From Pseudomonadota bacterium (GTDB taxonomy: Bacteria; Pseudomonadota; Gammaproteobacteria; Steroidobacterales; Steroidobacteraceae), in the NCBI GenBank assembly GCA_016705325.1, contig JADIYJ010000003.1, positions 310,001-374,000 on the forward strand: a DNA stretch of 64,000 nucleotides, written 5' to 3'. A model generated the notes under the pieces. The model was not told the origin of the DNA. It saw nothing but the letters and a program-made list of their open reading frames with translations, and made no database searches. Shown here in pieces: positions 45,214-54,812 of the stretch. Each line of letters opens with the position of its first letter. Position 1 is the first letter of the stretch. Made by a program: the position numbers and the translations under genes.

Positions 45214-45815
45214 AACCGAGTGCCGAGAACGAAATGACCGACCAGATTCGTGAACAGCTTTCGGCCCTGTTGGATGGCGAACTGCCGCCGGACGAAATGG
45301 GCCTGCTCATGCGGCGCCTCGACAAGGATCCCGGGTTGCGTCGCACGTTCGGCTCCTACGCCCTGATTGGCGAAACGCTGCGCGCACCAGGCGGTCGGAT
45401 CGCCTCGCCATCGTTCGCGGCATGCGTAAGCGCCGCCCTCGACGAGGCCCCGGTCCTGGTCGAAAAGGCCTCGGCGGCGCGCCCGGGAGCCATGGTCCAG
45501 GCGCGGCAACACGTCGCGCTCTGGAAGCGGCCGATGGTGCGTACGGCGCTTGCCGCCAGCGCGGCTGTCTCCGCAGTGCTGCTGTTCCGACCTGACGTCA
45601 CGCCCGTTGCCCGGCTTGAAGTCACGCCAGCCAGTTCGTTCGCCATGTCGGCGAGCCCGACGCCGGCGCAGAGCCAGCGGCTCGCGGGTTACATGGTGGC
45701 CCACAGCCAGTTCTCGACGCCGATGGTCCGGCGCAACGTGCTCTCGAGCCTCCTCGCCGCTGATCCGGGCATCGCGCGCGTCTCGTACGAGATGGGAGAG
45801 GCTCCCTGGCAATGA
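45210..45815 (+). CDS. rseA: Anti-sigma-E factor RseA
   Basis: The 201-residue protein has an N-terminal cytoplasmic sigma-binding domain (REQLSALLDGELPPDEMGLL), one membrane helix near residues 112-126 (TALAASAAVSAVLLF) and a periplasmic tail. In the known pathway DegS cuts the periplasmic side and RseP the membrane helix, releasing RpoE. ATG 45210 overlaps rpoE, and the stop overlaps rseB, so the three are stoichiometrically coupled. Confidence 0.92.
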   Translation: MKPSAENEMTDQIREQLSALLDGELPPDEMGLLMRRLDKDPGLRRTFGSYALIGETLRAPGGRIASPSFAACVSAALDEAPVLVEKASAARPGAMVQARQHVALWKRPMVRTALAASAAVSAVLLFRPDVTPVARLEVTPASSFAMSASPTPAQSQRLAGYMVAHSQFSTPMVRRNVLSSLLAADPGIARVSYEMGEAPWQ

Positions 45816-46834
45816 GTCGACACGCGATGAGGCGAGCCGCGGTCTGCGTCGCTGCCTGCCTGCTGGCGTTCTCGGCGCGCGCCGAAGATGACGCGCGGGC
45901 CTGGATCGAGCGCATGTCGGAATCGCTCGCCACACGCAACTACGACGGCCTGTTCACGCATTCGACCGGACGCCAGGCCGAGACGATGCGCATCGTGCAC
46001 CGGGTTGACGAGGGCAGGAGTCTCGAGCGCCTCGTGTCGCTGGACGGCAGTGGCCGTGAAATCGTGCGCACGCGCGAAGAGGTCCACGCCTACCTGCCGG
46101 ACCGCCGTGTCGTGATCGTGGAGCCGCGCGGCGACGACGGCTCGTTGCTCAAGTCGCTGCCTACTCCGGGCCCCGCGCTCGATCGCAATTACGAACTCGC
46201 CGTTGGCCCGAAAGGCAGTCGCCTGCTGGGCCGCGAGGTCCGCGTCATCGACGTGCGTCCCAAGGACATTTACCGCTACGGCTACCGCCTCTGGCTCGAC
46301 GAGGAGACGGCCATGCCGCTGCAGTCGGTCGTGACGAATGGCATCGGCAGCCCGATCGAGGTCATTCGCTTCACGCAGCTGCAGATGAAGGACAGGATTC
46401 CGGCCCACGACATCGAGCCGACGGTCGACGCTACCGGCTTCCAGTGGGTGCGCACCGGCCGCAAGCTCGCCGCCATGCCCCAGCTGCCGAGCAAAGGCGG
46501 GTGGCGGCCGTTGCGCCTGCCGCCGGGGTTCCGGCTCGTGGCCAGCCGGCTGCAGCCGATCCCCGGTTCGCCGATACCGGCCCAGCACCTGATCTTCTCG
46601 GACGGCATTGCCGCCATTTCCGTTTTCATCGAGCCCGGCGCGCAGGCGGGTCCGCGTCCGCCCGAAACCTCGAGCATGGGGTCGGCCAACGCCTATTCGA
46701 CGAACTTGCACGGACGGGTGGTCACCGCGATCGGGGAAGTGCCTGCGGCCACTGTCCGCGAAATCGCCAACTCGGTCGTGCCGGTCCAGGAATCTGACAT
46801 CCCGGCTGATGCCCCGGCCGGCTCTGCCCGCTGA
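45812..46834 (+). CDS. rseB: Periplasmic sigma-E regulator RseB/MucB
   Basis: The 340-residue protein has a signal peptide (cleavage after SARA near residue 24), an N-terminal lipoprotein-carrier-like domain (ATRNYDGLFTHSTGRQAETM, then VHRVDEG) and a C-terminal domain (GWRPLRLPPGFRLVASR, IFSDGIAAISVFIEPG). RseB shields RseA from DegS and senses mislocalised lipid A. It overlaps rseA by ATGA and precedes rseC by three bases. Confidence 0.95.
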   Translation: MSRHAMRRAAVCVAACLLAFSARAEDDARAWIERMSESLATRNYDGLFTHSTGRQAETMRIVHRVDEGRSLERLVSLDGSGREIVRTREEVHAYLPDRRVVIVEPRGDDGSLLKSLPTPGPALDRNYELAVGPKGSRLLGREVRVIDVRPKDIYRYGYRLWLDEETAMPLQSVVTNGIGSPIEVIRFTQLQMKDRIPAHDIEPTVDATGFQWVRTGRKLAAMPQLPSKGGWRPLRLPPGFRLVASRLQPIPGSPIPAQHLIFSDGIAAISVFIEPGAQAGPRPPETSSMGSANAYSTNLHGRVVTAIGEVPAATVREIANSVVPVQESDIPADAPAGSAR

Positions 46835-46837
46835 ATC

Positions 46838-47284
46838 ATGGGGCAGGTCACCGGCGTCGTGACCCGGGTCGAGGCGGGCCGGGCCCGCGTCGAATGCGGC
46901 ATCTCGAATCACCCAGCCTGTGGCACCTGTGCGGCCGGGCGCGGCTGTGGCTGGCAACGGTCGAACCAGCTCCGCCGGCTCGAGATCGACGCACAACAGG
47001 GCACGCGAACTCTTGCACCGGGCGACCGGCTCGAACTGCGAATCGACGATGCCAGGCTGTTGCGGGCTGCCTGCCGTCTGTACCTGCCGCCCCTGGCCGG
47101 GTTGCTGACCGGCCCGGCCCTGCTCCGGGTTGCAGGCTGGGAACATGGAATCACCCCGTTGCTGGGGGCATCGTTCGGGCTGCTGGCCGGCGGCTGCCTG
47201 GCCTGGCGCTGGACGAAGGCGGGGGTGCCGGTGCGCTGGCAATGGCTCGGTGCGGGCGATGCCACCATGCGCGGCCAGCCATGA
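46838..47284 (+). CDS. rseC: RseC/MucC family protein
   Basis: The 148-residue protein has an N-terminal Cys cluster (VECGISNHPACGTCAAGRGC, residues 18-37) and two membrane helices (about residues 80-100 and 105-125), the RseC architecture. The family is linked to SoxR reduction and to sigma-E control, with an unclear mechanism. No mucD/degP follows. The stop overlaps the next gene's ATG. Confidence 0.88.
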   Translation: MGQVTGVVTRVEAGRARVECGISNHPACGTCAAGRGCGWQRSNQLRRLEIDAQQGTRTLAPGDRLELRIDDARLLRAACRLYLPPLAGLLTGPALLRVAGWEHGITPLLGASFGLLAGGCLAWRWTKAGVPVRWQWLGAGDATMRGQP

Positions 47285-47524
47285 ACGCCGCCGCGCTGGC
47301 GCTGTACGTCCGCGACGGTTGTCACCTCTGCGACGAGTTTCTGCTCGATTTTTCGCTCGACCACCCGGGCCTGCTGGGCATCCTCGCCACGCACGACGTC
47401 GATGCCGAAGCAGCGCTGGCGAATGAAGTTCGGGCTGCGCGTGCCGGTGCTCACGGTCGATGGTCAAGTGGCCTGCGAAGGCCGCTACGATCGTGACAAG
47501 GTCGCGGTGGCCCTCGGGCTATAA
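47281..47524 (+). pseudogene. Glutaredoxin-like gene with one extra base
   Basis: ATG 47281 overlaps the rseC stop and starts LALYVRDGCHLCDEFLLDF, a glutaredoxin-like thiol motif with C14 and C17. At codon 47 (GCG AAT GAA) the family sequence continues one base later: ATG AAG TTC GGG (47423 on) gives KFGLRVPVLTVDGQVACEG and ends at TAA 47522-47524, the expected glutaredoxin C-terminus with its cis-Pro (VPVL). Removing A47422 or A47423 gives one intact reading of about 80 residues. As given, the first frame stops at 47496. A sequencing error is the simplest cause. Confidence 0.78.
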
Positions 47525-47525
47525 T
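47520..47525 (+). promoter_or_regulatory. Possible -10 element for lepA
   Basis: A consensus TATAAT followed by CGCGGG overlaps the end of the glutaredoxin-like gene, 54 bases before the lepA ATG. The nearest -35-like GTGACA (47493-47498) is 21 bases away, too far for a standard promoter, so support is limited. Confidence 0.3.
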
Positions 47526-47578
47526 CGCGGGTTTTGACGCGCCCGAACCCCGGGTTGCGCCGGACGACCTTGGCCCCG

Positions 47579-49375
<1,797 letters not shown>

Positions 49376-49463
49376 TTTTCAACCCCGCTCGCGCAATGTG
49401 ACGCAAAGCATTGATTCCGCGAGATAATTAACCAATACTCCGCCCCGTCCCGAGAGGTGCTGC

Positions 49464-50249
49464 TTGGTCTTCGACTTTTCCTTTTTCCTGGTCCTTGCCG
49501 CGCTGGTCACCGGGCTGGTCTGGCTGGCCGACGCCCGCGTGTTCCGCCCGCAACGCCAGCGGCGGACAGGCGCCGCCGCCGGTGGCCCGCCCGAACCCAT
49601 CCTGGTCGAATATGCGCGCTCCTTCTTTCCGATCATCCTGATCGTGCTGGTGATCCGTTCGTTCCTCTACGAGCCGTTCCGCATCCCGTCCGACTCGATG
49701 ATGCCGACGCTGCTCGACGGCGACTTCATCTTCGTCAACAAGTTCACGTACGGCCTGCGCCTGCCGGTGGTCAACACCGAGATCGTGCCGCTGGGCGAGC
49801 CGGCCCGTGGCGACGTCGTGGTGTTCCGCCTGCCGTCGGATCCGGCAACCAACTACATCAAGCGGCTGGTCGGCCTGCCGGGCGATCATGTGCTCGTGCG
49901 CGACAAGCGCGTGTGGATCAACGACCAGTTGCAGGACGTCACGCTCGACGGTTACTCCGAGCCGTATGGCAGCACGCCCCGGGCGCAGATCGGCATCGAA
50001 CGCCTCGGTACCGCCGAGCACCGCGCGCTCTACATCGGCGAGCGACCCTCGGTGGACTTCGACGACGTGGTGCCGGCGGGTCATTTCTTCTTCATGGGCG
50101 ACAACCGGGACAACAGCCGCGACAGCCGGTTCCCGGAAGTCGGCTATGTGCCGGCCGGCAACGTGGTCGGCAAGGCCGTTCGCATCTGGCTGAACTGGAA
50201 GTTGCCGAACGCGCCCCTGTGGGACCGCATCGGCAAGGCCATTCATTGA
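49464..50249 (+). CDS. lepB: Signal peptidase I
   Basis: The 261-residue inner-membrane protease removes Sec and Tat signal peptides. Two N-terminal membrane helices (about residues 3-22 and 53-68) precede the catalytic Ser S78 (IPSDSMMPTL) and Lys K133 (YIKRLVGLPGD); GHFFFMGDNRDNSRDSR is box E. It starts at TTG 49464 with GAGAGGTG upstream. The lepA-lepB gap is 88 bases. Confidence 0.96.
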   Translation: MVFDFSFFLVLAALVTGLVWLADARVFRPQRQRRTGAAAGGPPEPILVEYARSFFPIILIVLVIRSFLYEPFRIPSDSMMPTLLDGDFIFVNKFTYGLRLPVVNTEIVPLGEPARGDVVVFRLPSDPATNYIKRLVGLPGDHVLVRDKRVWINDQLQDVTLDGYSEPYGSTPRAQIGIERLGTAEHRALYIGERPSVDFDDVVPAGHFFFMGDNRDNSRDSRFPEVGYVPAGNVVGKAVRIWLNWKLPNAPLWDRIGKAIH

Positions 50250-50269
50250 ACTCGCAAGGGAGACCTGTG

Positions 50270-50635
50270 ATGAGACCACGTGAACGCGGCGCGACCTTTC
50301 TCGGCATCGTCATCATCCTGCTGATCCTCGGCTCGGCGCTGTACGCCGGCATCCGGCTCGTGCCCGTGTACCTCGAGTACACCAAGGTCGCACGCTCGCT
50401 CGAGCAGGTGCGTGACGAGCACGCTGCGATCGACACCAACCCGGCGCTCATCCGCCGCTCGCTCGAGCGCCGCTGGGACGTCGAGGACATCGACAGCATC
50501 GGCTGGAAAGAGATCGAGATCGACAAGACCGCCGAAGGTTTCGACATGATCGCGTCGTACGAGGCTGAGCGGCCGTTCGTCGCGAACGTGTACCTGCTGG
50601 TCAAGTTCGACAAGACGGTCTCCATCCCACAGTGA
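50270..50635 (+). CDS. DUF4845 single-pass membrane protein
   Basis: The 121-residue protein has a positively charged N-terminus, one hydrophobic segment (ATFLGIVIILLILGSALYAG, residues 9-28) and an extracytoplasmic domain with ALIRRSLERRWDVEDI. It resembles pilin-like N-termini and matches the DUF4845 proteins usually found between lepB and rnc in gammaproteobacteria outside the enterics. Function unknown. AAGGGAG precedes the ATG; an in-frame GTG directly before it is less likely. Confidence 0.82.
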   Translation: MRPRERGATFLGIVIILLILGSALYAGIRLVPVYLEYTKVARSLEQVRDEHAAIDTNPALIRRSLERRWDVEDIDSIGWKEIEIDKTAEGFDMIASYEAERPFVANVYLLVKFDKTVSIPQ

Positions 50636-50644
50636 CGGCGGGCC

Positions 50645-51292
50645 TTGCTGAACGCCGATGAATGGTCCGCGCGGCGGCTCGGGTATCGCTTTCGTGATCC
50701 CGGGCTGCTCGAGGCGGCGCTGACCCACCGCAGCGCCAGCCGCACGAACTACGAGCGCCTCGAATTCCTCGGCGACTCGGTCCTCAACTTCGCGATCGCC
50801 CTGCTCGCATTCCGCACCTTCCCCGAGGCTCCCGAAGGTGACCTCAGCCGGTTCCGCGCCGCGCTCGTGAGCAGTCCGACGCTCGCGGCGATCGGCAGCG
50901 AACTCGACCTCGGTGACCAGTTGCGACTCGGCGGCGGCGAACTGAAGTCGGGCGGCTTCCGGCGCGATTCGATCCTGGCGGACAGCCTCGAGGCGATTTT
51001 CGGCGCGATCTACCTCGACGGCGGCATCGAGGCCGCGCGTGAGGTGGTGCACCTGCTGCTCGGGGAGCGCCTGCGCGAGCTGCCGTCGGCCGAGACTCTC
51101 AAGGACCCCAAGACGCGATTGCAGGAAGAACTGCAGTCGCGTGGATGCGCGCTGCCGAAATACGCGCTGGAAGAGGTTGGCGGCGAACCGCACGAACAGT
51201 GGTTCATCGCCAGTTGCGAAGCCGCCGGCCTGGCGTTGCGGGCGACCGGCCGGGGCTCGAGCCGGCGTCGCGCCGAACAGGAAGCGGCGCTG
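50645..51292 (+). CDS. rnc: Ribonuclease III, C-terminus joined to era
   Basis: The first 216 residues of a 485-residue open frame are RNase III, the double-stranded RNA processing nuclease. ERLEFLGDSVLNFA (E40, D44) is the catalytic signature, and the double-stranded-RNA-binding domain runs from DPKTRLQEELQSRG to SRRRAEQEAA. The last 8-10 residues and the stop codon are missing; the frame continues into Era. TTG 50645 is the only start that gives the family N-terminus. Confidence 0.92.
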
Positions 51293-52102
51293 GTCAGCAT
51301 CGTCAGCCCCAAGCCGCAGACCACGCGCACGCGCATTCACGGTGTGCTGAACAAGCCCGGGTTGCAGATCGCTTTCGTCGACCTGCCTGGGATCCACGCG
51401 AAGCAGACGCGCGCGATGAACCGGTACATGAACCGCACCGCGATCTCGTCGCTGGCGGACGTCGACGTGAACCTGTTCGTGGTCGAGGCGCTGCGCTGGA
51501 CCGACGAAGACGAACGGGTGCTCGATGAACTGCGGCAGGTGGGCCTGCCGATCGTGCTGCTGATCAACAAGGTCGATCGCGCGCACCCGAAGGAAAGGCT
51601 GCTGCCCTTCATCCAGAATCTCGCGCAGAAGGCCGATTTTGCCGAAGTCGTGCCGATCTCGGCGACGCGCACGACGACGCTGGAGAAACTGCCCGAGGTG
51701 ATCGCGAAATACCTGCCCGAGCAGCCGCGCATCTTCCCGCAGGAGCAGGTCACCGATTCGCCGGATCACTTCATGGCCGCAGAACTCATCCGCGAGAAAC
51801 TGATGCTGCGGCTGCAGGAAGAACTGCCGTACGGGCTGGTCGTGGAGATCGAAGGCATCGGCCCGTCCGAGGACGAGCCGGGCAAGCTCGTGGTGCAGGC
51901 CGTGATCTGGGTCGAGCGCGCGGGCCAGAAGGCCATCGTCATCGGCAAGGGCGGTTCGCTGCTGAAGGAAGTCGGCCGTCAGTCGCGGCTCGACCTGAAC
52001 CGTCATTTCAACCAGCCCGTGCACCTCGAACTCTGGGTCAAGGTCAAGGAAGGCTGGTCGGACGACGAGAACGCGATGCGCAAGTTCGGATACGAATCAT
52101 GA
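51293..52102 (+). CDS. era: GTPase Era lacking its N-terminus and P-loop, joined to rnc
   Basis: From residue 217 of the joint frame the sequence is Era from about E. coli residue 32 onward: VSIVSPKPQTTRTRI (G2), DLPG (G3, DTPG in most relatives), NKVD (G4, 308-311), SA (G5) and the KH domain (VIGKGGSLLKEVGRQSRL). The first 31 or so residues, including the GRPNVGKST nucleotide-binding loop, are absent, so this product could not bind GTP normally. Era is needed for 16S rRNA maturation and is essential in E. coli. A deletion of about 100-140 bases, real or in assembly, explains the join. Confidence 0.88.
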   Translation, partial: VSIVSPKPQTTRTRIHGVLNKPGLQIAFVDLPGIHAKQTRAMNRYMNRTAISSLADVDVNLFVVEALRWTDEDERVLDELRQVGLPIVLLINKVDRAHPKERLLPFIQNLAQKADFAEVVPISATRTTTLEKLPEVIAKYLPEQPRIFPQEQVTDSPDHFMAAELIREKLMLRLQEELPYGLVVEIEGIGPSEDEPGKLVVQAVIWVERAGQKAIVIGKGGSLLKEVGRQSRLDLNRHFNQPVHLELWVKVKEGWSDDENAMRKFGYES

Positions 52103-52848
52103 CTGGCGTCCGGCGGGTCAACCTCGAACCCGCCTTCCTGCTGCACCATTATCCGTGGCGCGACACCAGCCGCATCCTCGAGCTGATGACGCGCACGCAC
52201 GGGCGGGTTGCCGTGTTCTCGCGGGCCTCGCGACAGTCGGGCTCCACGGCGACGGGCGGCGCGCTGCAGCCGTTCACGGAGTCCCTGGTTTCCTGGAGCG
52301 GCCGCGGTGAGGCTGGGCACCTGACGTCGGCCGAACGTGTGCGACCACCCGCTACGCTGGCCGGCGACCGCCTGATGAGCGGGTTCTACGCCAACGAACT
52401 GCTGCTGAGGCTGCTGCAACGGAACGACCCGCATCCGACTCTGTACGATGCCTACGCGAGCCTGATCGAGCGCCTCTACGCGTCCGACCACGATCCCGGG
52501 CGGGCTTTGCGCCTGTTCGAGAAGCGGCTGCTCGACGAACTCGGCTGGGGCCTCAACCTCGAGCACGAGGCCACCAGCGGCGTGCCGCTCGATCCGGCGC
52601 GCAGCTACCGCTACGGCATCGAAGGCGGCGCGGAGCCGGTCGATGGAGTGGCGGAGGGAACCCTGATATTTTGCGGTGCGTCGCTGCTCTCGCTTGCGCG
52701 CGAGGAGCTCGACGACACGCGCAGCCTCGCGGATGCGCGCCGGTTGTTGCGGGCGGCGCTCGACCGGCTGCTCGACGGCCGGCCGTTGCGGACACGTGAC
52801 GTGGCCCGCGAAATGCGCGCGCATGCAGGCAAGGCAGACGGAGGTTGA
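52099..52848 (+). CDS. recO: DNA repair protein RecO
   Basis: The 249-residue protein helps load RecA on SSB-coated DNA in the RecFOR pathway. An N-terminal OB fold (PAFLLHHYPWRDTSRILELM, TRTHGRVAVFSRASR) is followed by the helical C-terminal domain. The zinc Cys cluster of some RecO proteins is absent. It overlaps era by ATGA. Confidence 0.92.
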   Translation: MTGVRRVNLEPAFLLHHYPWRDTSRILELMTRTHGRVAVFSRASRQSGSTATGGALQPFTESLVSWSGRGEAGHLTSAERVRPPATLAGDRLMSGFYANELLLRLLQRNDPHPTLYDAYASLIERLYASDHDPGRALRLFEKRLLDELGWGLNLEHEATSGVPLDPARSYRYGIEGGAEPVDGVAEGTLIFCGASLLSLAREELDDTRSLADARRLLRAALDRLLDGRPLRTRDVAREMRAHAGKADGG

Positions 52849-52852
52849 TCCT

Positions 52853-53611
52853 TTGCGGCTGACCCACCCGATCAGGCTCGGCGTCAACATCGACCACGTC
52901 GCGACGCTGCGGCAGGCGCGTCGTGCGCCGTATCCCGATCCGCTGCTGGCGGCGCTCGTTGCCGAGCAGTCCGGCGCGGACAGCATCACGCTGCACCTGC
53001 GGGAGGATCGCCGCCATATCCAGGACCACGACGTGCACCGTTTCCGGTCCACGTTGCAGACGCGCATGAACCTGGAAATGGCGGCCACCGACGCGATGAT
53101 CGCGCTCGCGCGGCAGGTGCGGCCACAGGACGTGTGCCTGGTGCCGGAGAAGCGTACCGAGGTCACGACCGAGGGCGGTCTCGACGTGGCCGGACAGACG
53201 ACGCGACTCAGGGAATGCTGTGCTGCCCTGCGTGAATGTGGCATCCGCGTCTCGCTGTTCATCGACCCGGATCCGGAACAGATCGAGGCTTCGCGCGAGC
53301 TCGGCGCGCCGGTCGTCGAACTGCACACGGGCGCGTACGCCGAAGCGACCGGCGAACGTCAGGCGAAGGAATTGATGCGACTGGTCCACGGCGCGCGCCA
53401 CGGGGCGCAGCTTGGCCTGAGCGTGCACGCCGGCCACGGCTTGAATTATCACAACGTGCAGCCCGTCGCGGCGATCGCGGAGATCGTCGAGCTGAACATC
53501 GGCCACGCGATCATCGCGCGCGCCGTGTTCGACGGTCTGGCACGTGCCGTGAGCGAGATGCGGCGCCTGATGGTCGAGGCCCGCCGCGGCCTGCCGACGA
53601 GCGTACCCTGA
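52853..53611 (+). CDS. pdxJ: Pyridoxine 5'-phosphate synthase
   Basis: The 252-residue TIM-barrel enzyme makes pyridoxine 5'-phosphate from 1-deoxyxylulose 5-phosphate and 3-amino-2-oxopropyl phosphate. LGVNIDHVATLRQARR at the N-terminus, ITLHLREDRRHI, CLVPEKRTEVTTEGGLDV and HAGHGLNYHNV are conserved. TTG 52853 is chosen because GGAGG lies 8 bases upstream; no ATG gives the correct N-terminus. acpS follows after 10 bases. Confidence 0.95.
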   Translation: MRLTHPIRLGVNIDHVATLRQARRAPYPDPLLAALVAEQSGADSITLHLREDRRHIQDHDVHRFRSTLQTRMNLEMAATDAMIALARQVRPQDVCLVPEKRTEVTTEGGLDVAGQTTRLRECCAALRECGIRVSLFIDPDPEQIEASRELGAPVVELHTGAYAEATGERQAKELMRLVHGARHGAQLGLSVHAGHGLNYHNVQPVAAIAEIVELNIGHAIIARAVFDGLARAVSEMRRLMVEARRGLPTSVP

Positions 53612-53621
53612 GTCCCCGACC

Positions 53622-54017
53622 ATGATCTTCGGCATCGGCACCGACGTCGTGCAGCTCGCGCGCGTCGAGGACGTCTACGCCCGGCACGGTGAACACTTCG
53701 TGCGCCGGTTGCTGCTGCCCGAGGAAGAGGCCGGGTTCCGTGCGTACAGGCGCCCGGTGCGCTTCCTGGCGATGCGATTCGCCGCCAAGGAAGCCATCGT
53801 CAAGGCGCTGGGCACGGGCTTTGCGCATGGCATCTGGATCCGCGACGTCGGCATCGCGCCGAATGCGTGGGGCCGGCCCGAAGTCATCTGGTCCGAGCGC
53901 GGGCGTGCACTGCGCGACCGGCTCGGCGCCGGCGAGGGGCACGTCACGCTCACGGACGAGGCAGGTCTCGTGGTGGCTGTTGCGGTGCTGATGAGGCGCG
54001 TGGAGCAATCGCAATGA
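53622..54017 (+). CDS. acpS: Holo-[acyl-carrier-protein] synthase
   Basis: The 131-residue trimeric enzyme transfers phosphopantetheine from CoA to ACP. Metal ligands D8 (GIGTDVVQ) and E57 (RFAAKEAIVKALG) are in place. The pdxJ-acpS pairing is conserved. The stop overlaps the following ATG. Its product ACP supports FabZ, LpxA and LpxD encoded earlier. Confidence 0.95.
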   Translation: MIFGIGTDVVQLARVEDVYARHGEHFVRRLLLPEEEAGFRAYRRPVRFLAMRFAAKEAIVKALGTGFAHGIWIRDVGIAPNAWGRPEVIWSERGRALRDRLGAGEGHVTLTDEAGLVVAVAVLMRRVEQSQ

Positions 54018-54805
54018 GCATCATCAATAACGTCCTGGCGTTCGACATCGAGACGGTCCCCGACGTCGATTTCGGCCGCCGGCTGCACGGGCTCGAAACC
54101 CTGACCGACAAGCAGGTCGGCTACGTCATGCATACGCGGCAGCGCGAGCAGACCGGCAACGAGTTCCTGTCGCTCGAACAGCAGCGCATCGTCGCGATTT
54201 CGATCGCGATGCGTTCGCGGGATGGCTTCAAGGTCTGGAGCCTCGGCGAGCCGGACGCGCCTGAGGAAGAGCTGGTGCGCCGCTTTTTCGATGGCATCGA
54301 GCGTCTCGCGCCGACGCTGGTGAGCTGGAACGGCGCAGGGTTCGACCTGCCGGTGCTGCATTACCGGGCGCTGCGTCACAAGGTCCAGGCCCACCGCTAC
54401 TGGGAAATGGGCGACCTGGAGCAGTCGTACAGGTGGAACAACTACATCAGCCGCTTCCACTGGCGGCACGTCGACCTCATGGACGTGCTCGCGGGTTTCC
54501 AGGGCCGCGGCCGCGTCGGACTCGACCAGATGTCGCAGCTGCTCGGGTTCCCCGGCAAACTGGGCTGGTCGGGCGAGGGCGTCTGGGACGCGCACCTGCA
54601 GGGCCGCAGCGAGGACATCCGCCATTACTGCGAGACCGACGTCGTCAACACGTACCTGATCTATCTGCGCTTCGAGCTGATGCGCGGCCGCCTGACGCAC
54701 GAGGAACACGAAAACGAGGTCGAACTCGTCCGCGCGGGGCTGCTGCACGCGGCAAAGCCGCACTTGCAGGCATACCTGGAGGCGTGGGCGAAGTGCGGGA
54801 ACTGA
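54014..54805 (+). CDS. Predicted 3'-5' exonuclease, DNA polymerase B exonuclease-like
   Basis: The 263-residue protein is a DEDD-type exonuclease: ExoI AFDIETVPD near residue 9, ExoII LVSWNGAGFDLPVL near 103 and ExoIII HYCETDVVNTYLIYL near 207. It belongs to the stand-alone PolB-like exonuclease family often found beside rlmD in high-GC gamma- and betaproteobacteria. A role in nucleic-acid processing or repair is likely but unproven. It overlaps acpS by four bases. Confidence 0.85.
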   Translation: MSIINNVLAFDIETVPDVDFGRRLHGLETLTDKQVGYVMHTRQREQTGNEFLSLEQQRIVAISIAMRSRDGFKVWSLGEPDAPEEELVRRFFDGIERLAPTLVSWNGAGFDLPVLHYRALRHKVQAHRYWEMGDLEQSYRWNNYISRFHWRHVDLMDVLAGFQGRGRVGLDQMSQLLGFPGKLGWSGEGVWDAHLQGRSEDIRHYCETDVVNTYLIYLRFELMRGRLTHEEHENEVELVRAGLLHAAKPHLQAYLEAWAKCGN

Positions 54806-54812
54806 CCTGCTC

